This document shows, one piece after another, positions 8,249 through 17,062 of a stretch of DNA of 64,000 nucleotides (within the stretch, counting starts at the first letter, position 1; the number at the start of each line of letters is the position of its first letter). A model generated the notes under the pieces. That model had not been told where the DNA came from and ran no database searches. It worked only from the letters and a program-made list of their open reading frames with translations. The DNA comes from Dawidia cretensis (lineage in GTDB: Bacteria > Bacteroidota > Bacteroidia > Cytophagales > Cyclobacteriaceae): contig NZ_JAHESE010000026.1 in assembly GCF_018598175.1 (NCBI RefSeq), positions 48,585 through 112,584 on the forward strand, given 5' to 3'. A program made the position numbers and the translations under genes.

Positions 8249-10627
8249 ATGAGAAGATTATTATACTTTATCACATCCTTGATCTGTGCGGGAACGGTCG
8301 TGTCGACCACCAGGCTACAGGCACAGGATATCATTGCACAAGGCGGGACGGTGTCCGCGCAGTATGATGGCAATCCTCCGGGCGAGCTTATTGAAAAGCT
8401 TGTTGATAAAAATACGGCAACGAAATACCTGGCCCGGCAAAACGCCCCTTTGTGGGTCAAGTGGAAATGCAATACGCCGGCGGCAGCCGCCCAATATGCC
8501 TTGACGTCGGGTAATGACGCTCAGGGCCGCGATCCAAAAGACTGGACATTTGAAGGTTCTGACAGTGGTTCTGATAATGACGCTGACTGGATAGTACTGG
8601 ATACACGTACGGGCGAGGATTTTAAGGACCGTGGCATGACGAAAACCTATACATTTTCGAATAACACAAACTATACCTATTACCGTTTAAAGATCTCAGC
8701 GCTATATAATCCTAACTCGACTATATTTCAACTTGCCGAATGGAGCCTTGCAGGTTCCAATCCTCCCGACGCACCGTCTAACGTTACCGTCGTAACCACC
8801 GGTGGCCAGGAAGCGATCCTCACATGGACTGACAACGCTGCTACCGAGAGCGGTTTTGAGATTGAGCGTTCGGAGAACGGAGTGGATTTTGTAAAAGTCG
8901 GTGCAGTGGCCGCGAACGCAACCCGGTATACAGACGCGGGCGTTGTAGCCGGCTCTACATATTACTATCGGATCCGGGGCATAAATGCTTTTGGTGGCTC
9001 TGCCTATACACCTCCCGTTAATATTACCACGCTGGGGCCGACAGGAGCGCTGATCGATCTGACGGACGATGGCGGTGTGTTGACGGTGCAATTTGATAAC
9101 GATAATACAGACGAAAATGGCCTTAAGCTGATCGATAACAACTTGGCTTCAAAATATCTCATACCTGATGACTATGCAGTGCCCTATTGGGTTCGGTATC
9201 AGTCGACCACTGGTGGGAATACGCTGCTGACGAAATATACACTAACCTCGGGCGGTGATGCTGCGGAACGTGATCCGAAAAATTGGGTGTTGGAAGGCTC
9301 TGACAATGGCGCCGACTGGACCATGGTCGATATACGTACCAATTTTTTATTTGCGGCCCGTAGTCAAACAGCAACCTTCGTGGTGCCGACGCCCGTGCAG
9401 TATACATATTATCAGATACGTGTGACAGACAACAACGGCAGCACCGGTATACCGGGCCAGATTACGGAGTGGGAGTTATGGGGTGTTGATCCGAATGCGC
9501 CCCCACTGCCGCAAAACATAGCGGTCACGGCACTCTCGAAACGAGTAGCCGAGATCACCTGGGAAGATGCGGCTGCGAATGAAACGGGCTATGAAATCTT
9601 TCGCTCGGACAACGGCACCGATTTTTTGTCGATTGACACGGCAGCCGTGGACGCGACATCGTTTACCGACACGGGACGCAAAGGGGGGCTGACATACTAC
9701 TATCGTATCCGCACGCTGTATGGTACAAACAATGCCACCATCTACTCGGCAATCACCGCCGTCACCATGCCAGGACAGAATATTGCGCCGACCCTCGACC
9801 CGATTGCGGATATCACGACGTGTAATGCGTCGGTGGACCATGTTATTTCGCTGACGGGCATCACCCCGGGTGAGGGGGATGAAGATCAGCAAGTGGCCCT
9901 GTCTGTTACGATTGAAGCTGATGGCCGGGAGGTATTTGAAAAAGTACCGGCTGTAACGGAAATCGTCGATGGAAAGGCTACACTAACCTTTAAACTCAAC
10001 CCCGAAGCCGATGCCGCGACCGTTATTATGAAAGTACAGATTAAGGATGACGGTGGCACGGGCAATAGCGGTGTCGACACAGTAGTGTATAACGTGAAAG
10101 TGATCTTTGATCCCCTGCCGGTCGCTGTTAGTCTCGATACAAATTTACCGCTGGCGCGGGGCACGACGATACAACTGAAGGCTACGGGCGCCGAGCAATA
10201 TATTTGGGAAGAAGGCCCTGGTATCATCGCCGGATCTTCGACCGATGAGCTGACCGTACGCCCGACGCAGGGTTATACCTACGTCGTAACCGGCAGCAAC
10301 GCCGAAGGCTGTGAACGTGACGCCTCGTTCTTCGTGGGCATAGAAGGTACCTACGCCCTGGATCCTACTAACATTCTCACCCCGGACCAGGACGGCAAGA
10401 ATGACACCTGGGTGGTATGGAACATCCACATCTTTCCGGGCAACCAAGTCAGCGTATACGATCGCGCGGGAAAGCAGGTATTTAACATGGAAGACTATAC
10501 CAACGACTGGACGGGCACCTATCAGGGTTCGCCGCTGGCCAATGGTGTATACTACTATGTCGTCGAGCCGGGTGCGGGCATCAAGCCACTCAAAGGTTCT
10601 CTTACTATCATTCGCTACGATAAATAA
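8249..10627 (+). CDS. Secreted discoidin/Fn3 multidomain protein with type IX type-B sorting domain
   Basis: This 792-residue surface protein has a signal peptide ending at LQAQ (about residue 25). It carries two repeats of a discoidin (F5/8 type C)-like module followed by a fibronectin type III module: about 30-175 with 175-258, and 262-415 with 418-510. Both discoidin modules share an internal pattern (YALTSGNDAQGRDPKDW; YTLTSGGDAAERDPKNW). Ig/PKD-like segments follow, then a gliding-associated CHU_C domain at about 705-792 (NILTPDQDGKNDTW, VSVYDRAGKQVF, NGVYYYVVE). That last domain is the type B signal for type IX secretion. The gene for a PorP/SprF protein, the usual partner of such C-termini, is 8 bp downstream. 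Likely role: carbohydrate or glycoprotein binding at the cell surface. Confidence 0.88.
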   Translation: MRRLLYFITSLICAGTVVSTTRLQAQDIIAQGGTVSAQYDGNPPGELIEKLVDKNTATKYLARQNAPLWVKWKCNTPAAAAQYALTSGNDAQGRDPKDWTFEGSDSGSDNDADWIVLDTRTGEDFKDRGMTKTYTFSNNTNYTYYRLKISALYNPNSTIFQLAEWSLAGSNPPDAPSNVTVVTTGGQEAILTWTDNAATESGFEIERSENGVDFVKVGAVAANATRYTDAGVVAGSTYYYRIRGINAFGGSAYTPPVNITTLGPTGALIDLTDDGGVLTVQFDNDNTDENGLKLIDNNLASKYLIPDDYAVPYWVRYQSTTGGNTLLTKYTLTSGGDAAERDPKNWVLEGSDNGADWTMVDIRTNFLFAARSQTATFVVPTPVQYTYYQIRVTDNNGSTGIPGQITEWELWGVDPNAPPLPQNIAVTALSKRVAEITWEDAAANETGYEIFRSDNGTDFLSIDTAAVDATSFTDTGRKGGLTYYYRIRTLYGTNNATIYSAITAVTMPGQNIAPTLDPIADITTCNASVDHVISLTGITPGEGDEDQQVALSVTIEADGREVFEKVPAVTEIVDGKATLTFKLNPEADAATVIMKVQIKDDGGTGNSGVDTVVYNVKVIFDPLPVAVSLDTNLPLARGTTIQLKATGAEQYIWEEGPGIIAGSSTDELTVRPTQGYTYVVTGSNAEGCERDASFFVGIEGTYALDPTNILTPDQDGKNDTWVVWNIHIFPGNQVSVYDRAGKQVFNMEDYTNDWTGTYQGSPLANGVYYYVVEPGAGIKPLKGSLTIIRYDK

Positions 10628-10635
10628 AGACTATC

Positions 10636-11544
10636 ATGAAAAACATTTCTATACGGCTGTGGCTGGTAGGATGCGGCATACTGGTAAACACCGTAGCCTG
10701 CCTGCAAGTACAAGCGCAATTAAATCCACCGTCGGCCATCTATTTCCAAAATCAATACCTGGCCAATCCCGCCTGGGCCGGTGCGGAAGAAGGCGCCACG
10801 ATAAACCTTGGGTATCGTCGTCAGTGGAACGACATCGAGCAAGCTCCTGTCACACAGTACCTCAGCGGTGTCTATAAGTTTGATGAGAAGGCCGGCTTGG
10901 GCGCTGTTTTGTATAGCGAGAAAGCGGGCCTGCTCCGTCGCACAAAGATCATGGCTTCGTACGGCTATCACCTGCCGCTTGCCACCGACCGCACCCTACA
11001 CCTGGGGTTATCGGCCGGTGTCATGAGCGAAAAGATCAGCACCAGCGACATACACGGCGACCTGGACGATCCCACCGTGGCACGGTTTAACGATCGTGGT
11101 CTGTATGTGGACGGCGATTTTGGTGCGGCGTACACCGATCACAGCTTCACGTTACAGGCATCTATTCCAAACATTCGGTCAACCTTTGAAAACGAAGATA
11201 ATCCGGTGGACAAGTCGCTTTTCTTTGCAGCGGCGAGCTACGCCTGGGTATTTGAGCGTGCATTCAACACGGTACGGCTTGAACCTAAAGTAGCATTCCG
11301 CGGTGTGAAGGGACACGACAACATTGTCGACGTGGGCGCCAATGTCCGTCTGGAGAACCAGCGGCTAAACTTCTTTGCCATGTACCACACTACGAGGAAC
11401 GCTACACTGGGGGCAGGCCTGGAGGTAGTCGAACGGTTGACCTTAACGGCCATGTTCACGTCGGAGACGAGTGGGCTGCGGGAGCAGGGCGGTGGCACGT
11501 TCGAGTTTGGCCTGAAAGGAAAATTGTTAGGTAAGGAGAAATAA
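10636..11544 (+). CDS. PorP/SprF family type IX secretion membrane protein
   Basis: The 302-residue predicted outer-membrane beta-barrel protein has a signal peptide ending at VQAQ (about residue 34). The N-terminal signature AIYFQNQYLANPAWAGAEEG and the following GYRRQW segment are characteristic of the PorP/SprF family. SprF-like members work with type IX machinery to anchor or export proteins bearing type B C-terminal domains. Its position just after the CHU_C protein gene suggests it is the dedicated partner of that protein. A strong terminator follows at 11557-11587, ending the susC-led transcription unit. Confidence 0.92.
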   Translation: MKNISIRLWLVGCGILVNTVACLQVQAQLNPPSAIYFQNQYLANPAWAGAEEGATINLGYRRQWNDIEQAPVTQYLSGVYKFDEKAGLGAVLYSEKAGLLRRTKIMASYGYHLPLATDRTLHLGLSAGVMSEKISTSDIHGDLDDPTVARFNDRGLYVDGDFGAAYTDHSFTLQASIPNIRSTFENEDNPVDKSLFFAAASYAWVFERAFNTVRLEPKVAFRGVKGHDNIVDVGANVRLENQRLNFFAMYHTTRNATLGAGLEVVERLTLTAMFTSETSGLREQGGGTFEFGLKGKLLGKEK

Positions 11545-11556
11545 TATGCAAAGGGT

Positions 11557-11587
11557 AAGGCCGGCGGATTTCCGCCGGCCCTTGTTT
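11557..11587 (+). terminator. Rho-independent terminator after porP-like gene
   Basis: GGCCGGCGG (11559-11567), loop ATTT, CCGCCGGCC (11572-11580), then CTTGTTT. The 9-bp all-GC stem extends by AA/TT pairing on each side. It closes the susC-susD-CHU_C-porP unit. Confidence 0.85.
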
Positions 11588-11622
11588 AGGGAATCATCGA
11601 CTTTTATTGACTTAATTTGTAA

Positions 11623-12609
11623 ATGCATAAACCGAAATTCATGATACGGAAATTTCAAGTATGCTTGTTATGCCTGTTCTTGCTGGCTGTTGGCAGTACA
11701 ATGGTAGCTTGTAGCGGCGGCGATGACGAAGAACCCGTCATAGACACGCCCGACGACGATCCGGAGGAAGAAGAAGAGGAAGTGAAGTTGCCGGTACCGC
11801 CGGAGTTTTGGACGGAACATTGGCACGATCACCGACAATCGCTGGAGCGTGTTTATTATGACGATGATCTGGTGGTGTATTTTGATAAAGATGTAGACCG
11901 CACCGTGCGCTGGCCATTCCAATACGTAGGCGATGTATGGAGGTATACAAAAAAGACATATGGTGGCTATGGTGATGATCCGCGTTTGTGGGCTGTCTTT
12001 CACACTGGTCGCCACAGTGGCGGTCACCCAGGCTATTATTTCGATGCGTCGCACGACTACCGCAATGCCATCGACTGTGGCGATGGCACCTGGCTGACGC
12101 AGGAAGGCAACATCGACCTGCCCACTCACGAAGTGTTTCACATTGTGGAGTCGGCCAGCTTTGGCGCAAAGGGCTCTCCGGGTTTTGGTAACCCACCAAA
12201 CGGCGTATGGGGTGATAGTAAGTTTGCCGAAATCTATCAATACGACGTATACCTGGGACTAGGCCTGACAGCTGAAGCCAATCGTTGGAAAGATCACGTC
12301 ATGAACCAGGTCAATGATAATCCCAAAGCGCTGACTTATTGGTTCCGCGATTGGTTCTATCCGATCTATACCCAGCATGGAAAGACAAAAGTACTCGTAG
12401 AGTACTTTAAGCTTCAGGCGAAATATTTCCCAAAAGATGCCAACAATCATTTCACACGCCAGATGAACTGGGGTGAGTTTGTTCATTTCTTTAGCGGGGC
12501 CGCCAAAACTGATCTGCAGGAAACCGCAGAGACCGCCTTTGGCTGGACCACCGAGATGGAGGGGCAATTGTACCAGGCGAAGATCGATTTCCCCGATATT
12601 ACCTACTAA
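11623..12609 (+). CDS. Putative HExxH metalloprotease-like lipoprotein with acidic linker
   Basis: I do not recognise the family by name. The N-terminus is a lipoprotein signal with lipobox MVAC. A second in-frame ATG at 11641 would leave the signal intact and is an equal start candidate. After the cysteine comes a strongly acidic linker (DDPEEEEEEV), then a folded domain. Counted from the 11641 start, HEVFH lies at residues 163-167 and a possible third ligand is E197 (DSKFAEIYQYD), as in gluzincin metallopeptidases. The next gene, 12 bp on, is a smaller secreted protein with a HEVMH motif. The pair may be extracellular peptidases serving the SusC/SusD locus. Catalysis is inferred from the motif only. 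Confidence 0.7.
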   Translation: MHKPKFMIRKFQVCLLCLFLLAVGSTMVACSGGDDEEPVIDTPDDDPEEEEEEVKLPVPPEFWTEHWHDHRQSLERVYYDDDLVVYFDKDVDRTVRWPFQYVGDVWRYTKKTYGGYGDDPRLWAVFHTGRHSGGHPGYYFDASHDYRNAIDCGDGTWLTQEGNIDLPTHEVFHIVESASFGAKGSPGFGNPPNGVWGDSKFAEIYQYDVYLGLGLTAEANRWKDHVMNQVNDNPKALTYWFRDWFYPIYTQHGKTKVLVEYFKLQAKYFPKDANNHFTRQMNWGEFVHFFSGAAKTDLQETAETAFGWTTEMEGQLYQAKIDFPDITY

Positions 12610-12621
12610 TTGTATCTATAT

Positions 12622-13293
12622 ATGAAACACTGTTCTATTTTATTGTTGTTATTGGCGCTGTTGGTATGTGGCGTGCAGGCGCAAACTCCCGAAGTCTTCC
12701 GTGAGAAAGGCTATACGTTGAATTTTGTTAACCAGGATCCGACATTTGATCCCGCCGTGAAAGCCCGTCTGATCAAAACGTTCTTTGAAGTATATCCCGT
12801 ATTGGTGGATCAATACAACAAAGCCTCCATCAAAGAAGTGACGTTCTTTGTCGATACCACCTATAAAGCCGTAGCCGAAGCCGGCGGCGGCCGGGTACGG
12901 TTCAGCCCCGGATGGTTCCGGGCACACCCTGGTGATATCGATGTGGTCACGCACGAAGTGATGCACATTGTGCAGTCGTACCCACACCGTGCGGGTCCGG
13001 GTTGGTTGACAGAGGGCATTGCCGACTATGTACGGTATGCCTATGGCGTCGACAACAGAGGTGCGGGCTGGTCACTGCCCGCGTATGCTGCCAGTCAGCA
13101 CTATACTAACGCCTATCGCATCACAGCCCGCTTTCTGCTGTGGCTGGAGAAATATGTGAAGCCGGGGCTGGTTAAGACACTGGACGACGCCATGCGGACG
13201 AAAACCTATACTGACGGCATCTGGAGTAAACAAACCGGTAAAAGCCTGGACGACCTCTGGCAGACCTACGCCGCACAAGCCGCAAAAAGCTAA
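12622..13293 (+). CDS. Secreted basic secretory protein (BSP)-family metalloprotease-like protein
   Basis: The 223-residue protein has a signal peptide ending at GVQAQ (about residue 21). THEVMHIVQ places zinc ligands at H111 and H115 with catalytic E112, and WLTEGIADYVRYA (about 128-140) supplies the further conserved acidic ligand. Together these match the plant-type basic secretory protein family, putative peptidases also found in bacteria. The ATG at 12622 is preferred over an ATG at 12610 because it puts the basic n-region directly before the hydrophobic core. It follows the larger HExxH lipoprotein gene by 12 bp, so the two are probably co-transcribed. A hairpin terminator follows directly. 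Confidence 0.82.
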   Translation: MKHCSILLLLLALLVCGVQAQTPEVFREKGYTLNFVNQDPTFDPAVKARLIKTFFEVYPVLVDQYNKASIKEVTFFVDTTYKAVAEAGGGRVRFSPGWFRAHPGDIDVVTHEVMHIVQSYPHRAGPGWLTEGIADYVRYAYGVDNRGAGWSLPAYAASQHYTNAYRITARFLLWLEKYVKPGLVKTLDDAMRTKTYTDGIWSKQTGKSLDDLWQTYAAQAAKS

Positions 13294-13302
13294 CGAGTAT
13301 AT

Positions 13303-13342
13303 ACCGGTGTCAGGCAGTTCGCATGACACCGGTTCTTTTTTC
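13303..13342 (+). terminator. Rho-independent terminator, overlapping the end of the convergent gene
   Basis: ACCGGTGTCA (13303-13312) pairs perfectly with TGACACCGGT (13324-13333), followed by TCTTTTTT. It terminates the metalloprotease pair. The downstream arm and loop lie inside the last codons of the convergent DUF1501 gene, whose stop codon is at 13310-13312. Confidence 0.85.
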
Positions 13343-14578
13343 TTCCCAGTCCGGAAACAACACGCGGTTGTTCTGTATAGCCAGGTGCGTGCCGGCAACC
13401 TCGCTAAAGATACTCCGGAAGTCCGTCGTTACTGCCAGGTCGCGTCCGTCTTCCAGATTCTCGACCGCCAGCGGATGCAGCGCGCCGTGTACCAGGCCAC
13501 CCTTCACATCATTCCCAATAATAAAGGAACACGAGGCACGCCCATGATCGGTACCTCGGGTGCCGTTTTGTTTAACCGTGCGTCCGAACTCTGTCATGGT
13601 TAAAATCGTCACATCATCTTGATACGCGACCAGGTCGGCCCAGAAGGCAGCAATACTATTACTAAAATCCTGTGCATTGCGGGCAAAGGTACCGTTGCCT
13701 GTACCCTGATTAAAATGTGTATCCCAACCCCCGGATTCGGCAAAAGCAACTTCGAGGCCGACGTCCATCTTGACAAGCTGCGCGATTTGCTTCAACGATG
13801 TACCCAGTGCAGTGGTAGGATAGACTACTCCTGGCGCAGGGGCATACTTGCCAGTTTGGGCCTGCTGTAGAATCTTCATAGCTTCAAAGCTCTCCTTACC
13901 AGTTTGTTTTAATAGTGCGGACGACGTCTGGTCATATAAGCTTTCAAAACTCTGCGCAGTGGTGGAAAGGTCCAGCGGAGTACCCTTGGATTGCAGTGCA
14001 AAGTCTTTGAGGTCGCGTATGGCGAGGGCAGGTTGATCACCGTAGAGTGAGCGGGGCATGGCAGACGTTAGGCTGACCGCCTGGAACGGTGAGGCATCAT
14101 GCCCCAGAAGGCCCACGGCACGATTCAGCCATCCACTGGACGTGGACTTGCTAAACGGCGTGCCGGACTCCATATAGTCCTGCGCGTCGAAGTGTGAGCG
14201 CGTATTGTTGGGTGAGCCCATGCCGTGCACAATCGCCAGACGCTTTTCGCGGAACAAGGGTTCGAATGCCTGCAGGGCAGGATGTAGTCCGAAGGTACCA
14301 TCGAGATCAATCAATGGTTTACCCGTGCCGTTGCGCGCGGGAGACATAAACAGATCAGGCCGCGCCTCGCGTAAATAAGGATCGTTGAATGGAGACACAG
14401 CCATAAGGCCGTCCATCGCACCGCGTTGAAAGATACAAACCAGCACCTTGCTCCGTTTATAAAGTGCTATATGCTTTTGACTGTCGGCAGCGCGTGCCAT
14501 AAAACCAGGCACACCACCGAGGCCTAATCCCACCAGGGCCAGGCCTCCTGCTTTTAAAAATGCTCTTCGGGATGTCAT
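13310..14578 (-). CDS. DUF1501 family protein, twin-arginine exported
   Basis: The 422-residue protein starts with a twin-arginine signal (MTSRRAFLKAGGLALVGLG) and ends its signal near ARA. The body has DUF1501/sulfatase-like landmarks: VLVCIFQRGAMDGLMAV near the start, GLHPALQAFEPLFREKRLA, then GGWDTHFNQGTGNG and LTMTEFGRTVKQNGTRGTDH, where His and Asp residues suggest metal binding as in alkaline-phosphatase-superfamily enzymes. DUF1501 genes nearly always sit beside a DUF1800 gene, as here (37 bp upstream, same strand). The biochemical function of the pair is not known. Its coding end overlaps the terminator of the convergent gene. Confidence 0.92.
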   Translation of the reverse strand: MTSRRAFLKAGGLALVGLGLGGVPGFMARAADSQKHIALYKRSKVLVCIFQRGAMDGLMAVSPFNDPYLREARPDLFMSPARNGTGKPLIDLDGTFGLHPALQAFEPLFREKRLAIVHGMGSPNNTRSHFDAQDYMESGTPFSKSTSSGWLNRAVGLLGHDASPFQAVSLTSAMPRSLYGDQPALAIRDLKDFALQSKGTPLDLSTTAQSFESLYDQTSSALLKQTGKESFEAMKILQQAQTGKYAPAPGVVYPTTALGTSLKQIAQLVKMDVGLEVAFAESGGWDTHFNQGTGNGTFARNAQDFSNSIAAFWADLVAYQDDVTILTMTEFGRTVKQNGTRGTDHGRASCSFIIGNDVKGGLVHGALHPLAVENLEDGRDLAVTTDFRSIFSEVAGTHLAIQNNRVLFPDWEEKRTGVMRTA

Positions 14579-14615
14579 AGGTCGTTGTTGTTTTAATGGA
14601 AGTATAGCGCGCCTA

Positions 14616-16435
14616 TTACCGTCGTTGAAACTCGGGTGAACCTAGAATGATACCGGCCACCTGTGATAGTTTATAGCGTTTGGGCGCGGCGCTGTCGGCA
14701 AGAATAGTCTCGTCCTCGTCAGCATCATCGCCAGTACCATGCTTGTGTATCACGCTGCCATGCGCGGCACTGTCGATCTTTTCTTGTAAAGCAGGATCAT
14801 TGAGTAGCGGTGTAAGACGACGAATAGTTTCGTGTGTATCGCGCGCGGGCAGGAGCAGGGCGCTATAGGTCGCGAGCGCATCCGCTGCGCTTTCCGGCTC
14901 GTGCCGGTTATTGAGTGCGAGAAGATCGAGCTTTACGCCCGGTATACGCCCGGCCGCCAGCGCCATGCCGAAGTTCATACGGTTTAGCAAAGCACCGGTA
15001 TTGATCCAGTACGTGGCCTTGTCGGGGAAACCCGTAGGAGCCTGGTAAAAGTATATCTTCTGGCCCATGCGCGTTACCCATTGAAACAAAGGATACGGCC
15101 GTTGCACATCTGCATGTAAACCGCGCAGTGCGCTCATGGTAAGCTCAAAAGGTGATTTAGTCTTTTCACGCAATGCATCTTTATTCCAGAACGTAGGCGA
15201 AGACACAAGCGTGGTCAGCAGCGCGCGAATGTCGCCATGCGTCTGCTGGTATGTTTTGGCCAGCGCATCGATTAATGCTTGCGGCGGTGTATCGCTGACA
15301 AAGCGAGTAGCCAGCTTTCGCGCAACGAATTTCGCGGTAGAAGGATGCGCTCCCAGCATGGTTAGTAGTTGCACTCCTTCTTCATAGCCGCCACCCGCCG
15401 GGAATGTTTTGCCCAAGACAACTTTTGCGCCGTCGTCGTGGCGATTGGGAGCGAACAGGAAGTCGCCCGTATGAACGCCACCGCGTTTTTGCAGGGTAGC
15501 ATCATCGGGAAGCAAGCGGCGGAGGCTATCACCCGCGTATACACCCCGGGGGTATACGGTCCAACCCGTCAGGATGCGGGCGGCCTCGGTTACATCGGTT
15601 TGTGTATAGCCGCCGTCTACACCCAGGGTGTGGAGCTCCATCACTTCGCGCGCGTAGTTTTCATTGAGCCCTTTGCGTCGCTTCGTTTTTTTGCGACTGA
15701 CGCTTCGCGCGCTCGGTATTTACGCCACTACTACTCGCATTGTCGAGGTATAACAGCATGGCGGGCGATTGGGCCGTTGCCAGTAACAAATCGTTGAAGC
15801 GGCCTAATGCATTCGGTCGGATGACATCGCGCTCGTAGGCTGGAATATAGCGTGTACAGATTCCCTTCGTGAAGGATACATTAAAATGGTTAAACCAAAA
15901 GTCCGTCAATACTTCCTGTACCTGGTTTTGCGTGTAGACCGCACGCAAGATTTTTTGATTCACGAATTGTCGTACGAGTTCCTGTTCGGAGCGAAAACCG
16001 TTTTGCTGCCGGTACTTTTGCAGCGCGGCGCGATACTCCGTTTTATCTTGTGAGGAGTCGGCTGTAACGGCGCCGTCTTTTATAGCCATGCGCAGTAATG
16101 CGCCGTTCTTTATAAAAATGCGTGTGACTTCTTCCGTGCTAAGCGACAACGCGTCGTAAGGTATTAAACGTTGTTGTAAGGTATCGTCAGGTAGGGTTGC
16201 CTGGAGCTGCAGGGCGAACCATTCCTCCAATCCCATACGGGCCACCTGATTAACCAGACCCGGCGTTGCACCATAGGTAAAGCGACTCACCAGATGCGCT
16301 GCTGCCTGCTGCCGGGTGAGGCCAGCGGCTGCATACGGAAAAACGGAAGGACCGGGCATACGTGACAACCGGTGTGTGGGCAGGCAAGACCAGTAATCCG
16401 AGTACGATAAAAACCGTCAATTTTGCGTGTGTCAT
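14616..16435 (-). pseudogene. DUF1800 family protein, reading frame broken twice
   Basis: Three pieces in different frames make up one DUF1800 protein of about 605 residues. Piece 1, from the ATG at 16435, encodes a signal peptide (MTHAKLTVFIVLGLLVLPA). Piece 2 (about 16368 to 15661) carries the N-terminal half (GLTRQQAAAHLVSRFTYGA, VLTDFWFNHFNVSF) and stops at 15661. Piece 3 carries the C-terminal half (KGLNENYAREVMELHTLGV, ARILTGWTVYP). Both breaks need the same +1 shift. The second falls at a run of seven A residues (plus-strand T7 at 15686-15692), where CGC-AAA-AAA restores the frame. The first lies about 16368-16390. Sequencing error, true inactivation or transcript slippage are all possible. 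The partner DUF1501 gene is intact. Confidence 0.8.
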
Positions 16436-16660
16436 AGCGTCGTGATAAAAAGTCAAAACCCTTCTTTTAAATCGTATTAGAGGCCTTTGGGTCATACCGG
16501 TGCATTAGACACGGCGGGGATAAAAAGGTTTAATACGTTCTGGCCGGTCTTCTCTTTTTTTGCAACTTTTCACCAACGCCATCCAACGTTTCCCTAAACA
16601 CATCCGTCTCACCTACAGTAGCCGTTCGGTTGTAGGGCGGGTGCGCTAACCTGTACCGCT

Positions 16661-17062
16661 ATGACCAGACCGGTTGAGAATATCGTGCCATGCCCACATT
16701 TTTTAGAAGAAACCTCTCCGGGATCACCGTTTAACCGCAAGATCGGGTTCCCGGTGCGGGAAGGGCTTGTTTTTTTATCGGCCCACGAGATCACCTGGTG
16801 CCAGGCCAGTGGTGCATACTCCGTGATATATTATGGTGCCGGTAAAAAACTGCTGTTGTCCAAGAACCTGACGGAACTAGAGTCTTTGTTACATACAGGC
16901 ATCTTTTTTCGGGTTCACCATTCCGCCATCATCAACCTCTACAAAGTCACCCGCTACTTCCGGGGCAAGGGCGGTGAGGTGGAAATGGAAGACGGTAGCC
17001 TGGTAGCCGTATCGGCGCAAAAGAAAAAACTTTTACTCGAACGCTACACACTTCCGACCTAG
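16661..17062 (+). CDS. Stand-alone LytTR DNA-binding domain protein
   Basis: The 133-residue protein is essentially one LytTR domain, with no receiver domain before it. From about residue 35 it reads EGLVFLSAHEITWCQASGAY, then the typical LSKNLTELESLL and FFRVHHSAIINLYKVTRYF, then GGEVEMEDGSLVAVSAQKK. LytTR domains bind direct repeats in promoters. Without a phosphoacceptor domain it may be controlled by an unlinked partner or by its own level. It ends convergently with the DegT aminotransferase gene: the two stop codons share bases 17059-17062 (CTAG). Confidence 0.9.
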   Translation: MTRPVENIVPCPHFLEETSPGSPFNRKIGFPVREGLVFLSAHEITWCQASGAYSVIYYGAGKKLLLSKNLTELESLLHTGIFFRVHHSAIINLYKVTRYFRGKGGEVEMEDGSLVAVSAQKKKLLLERYTLPT

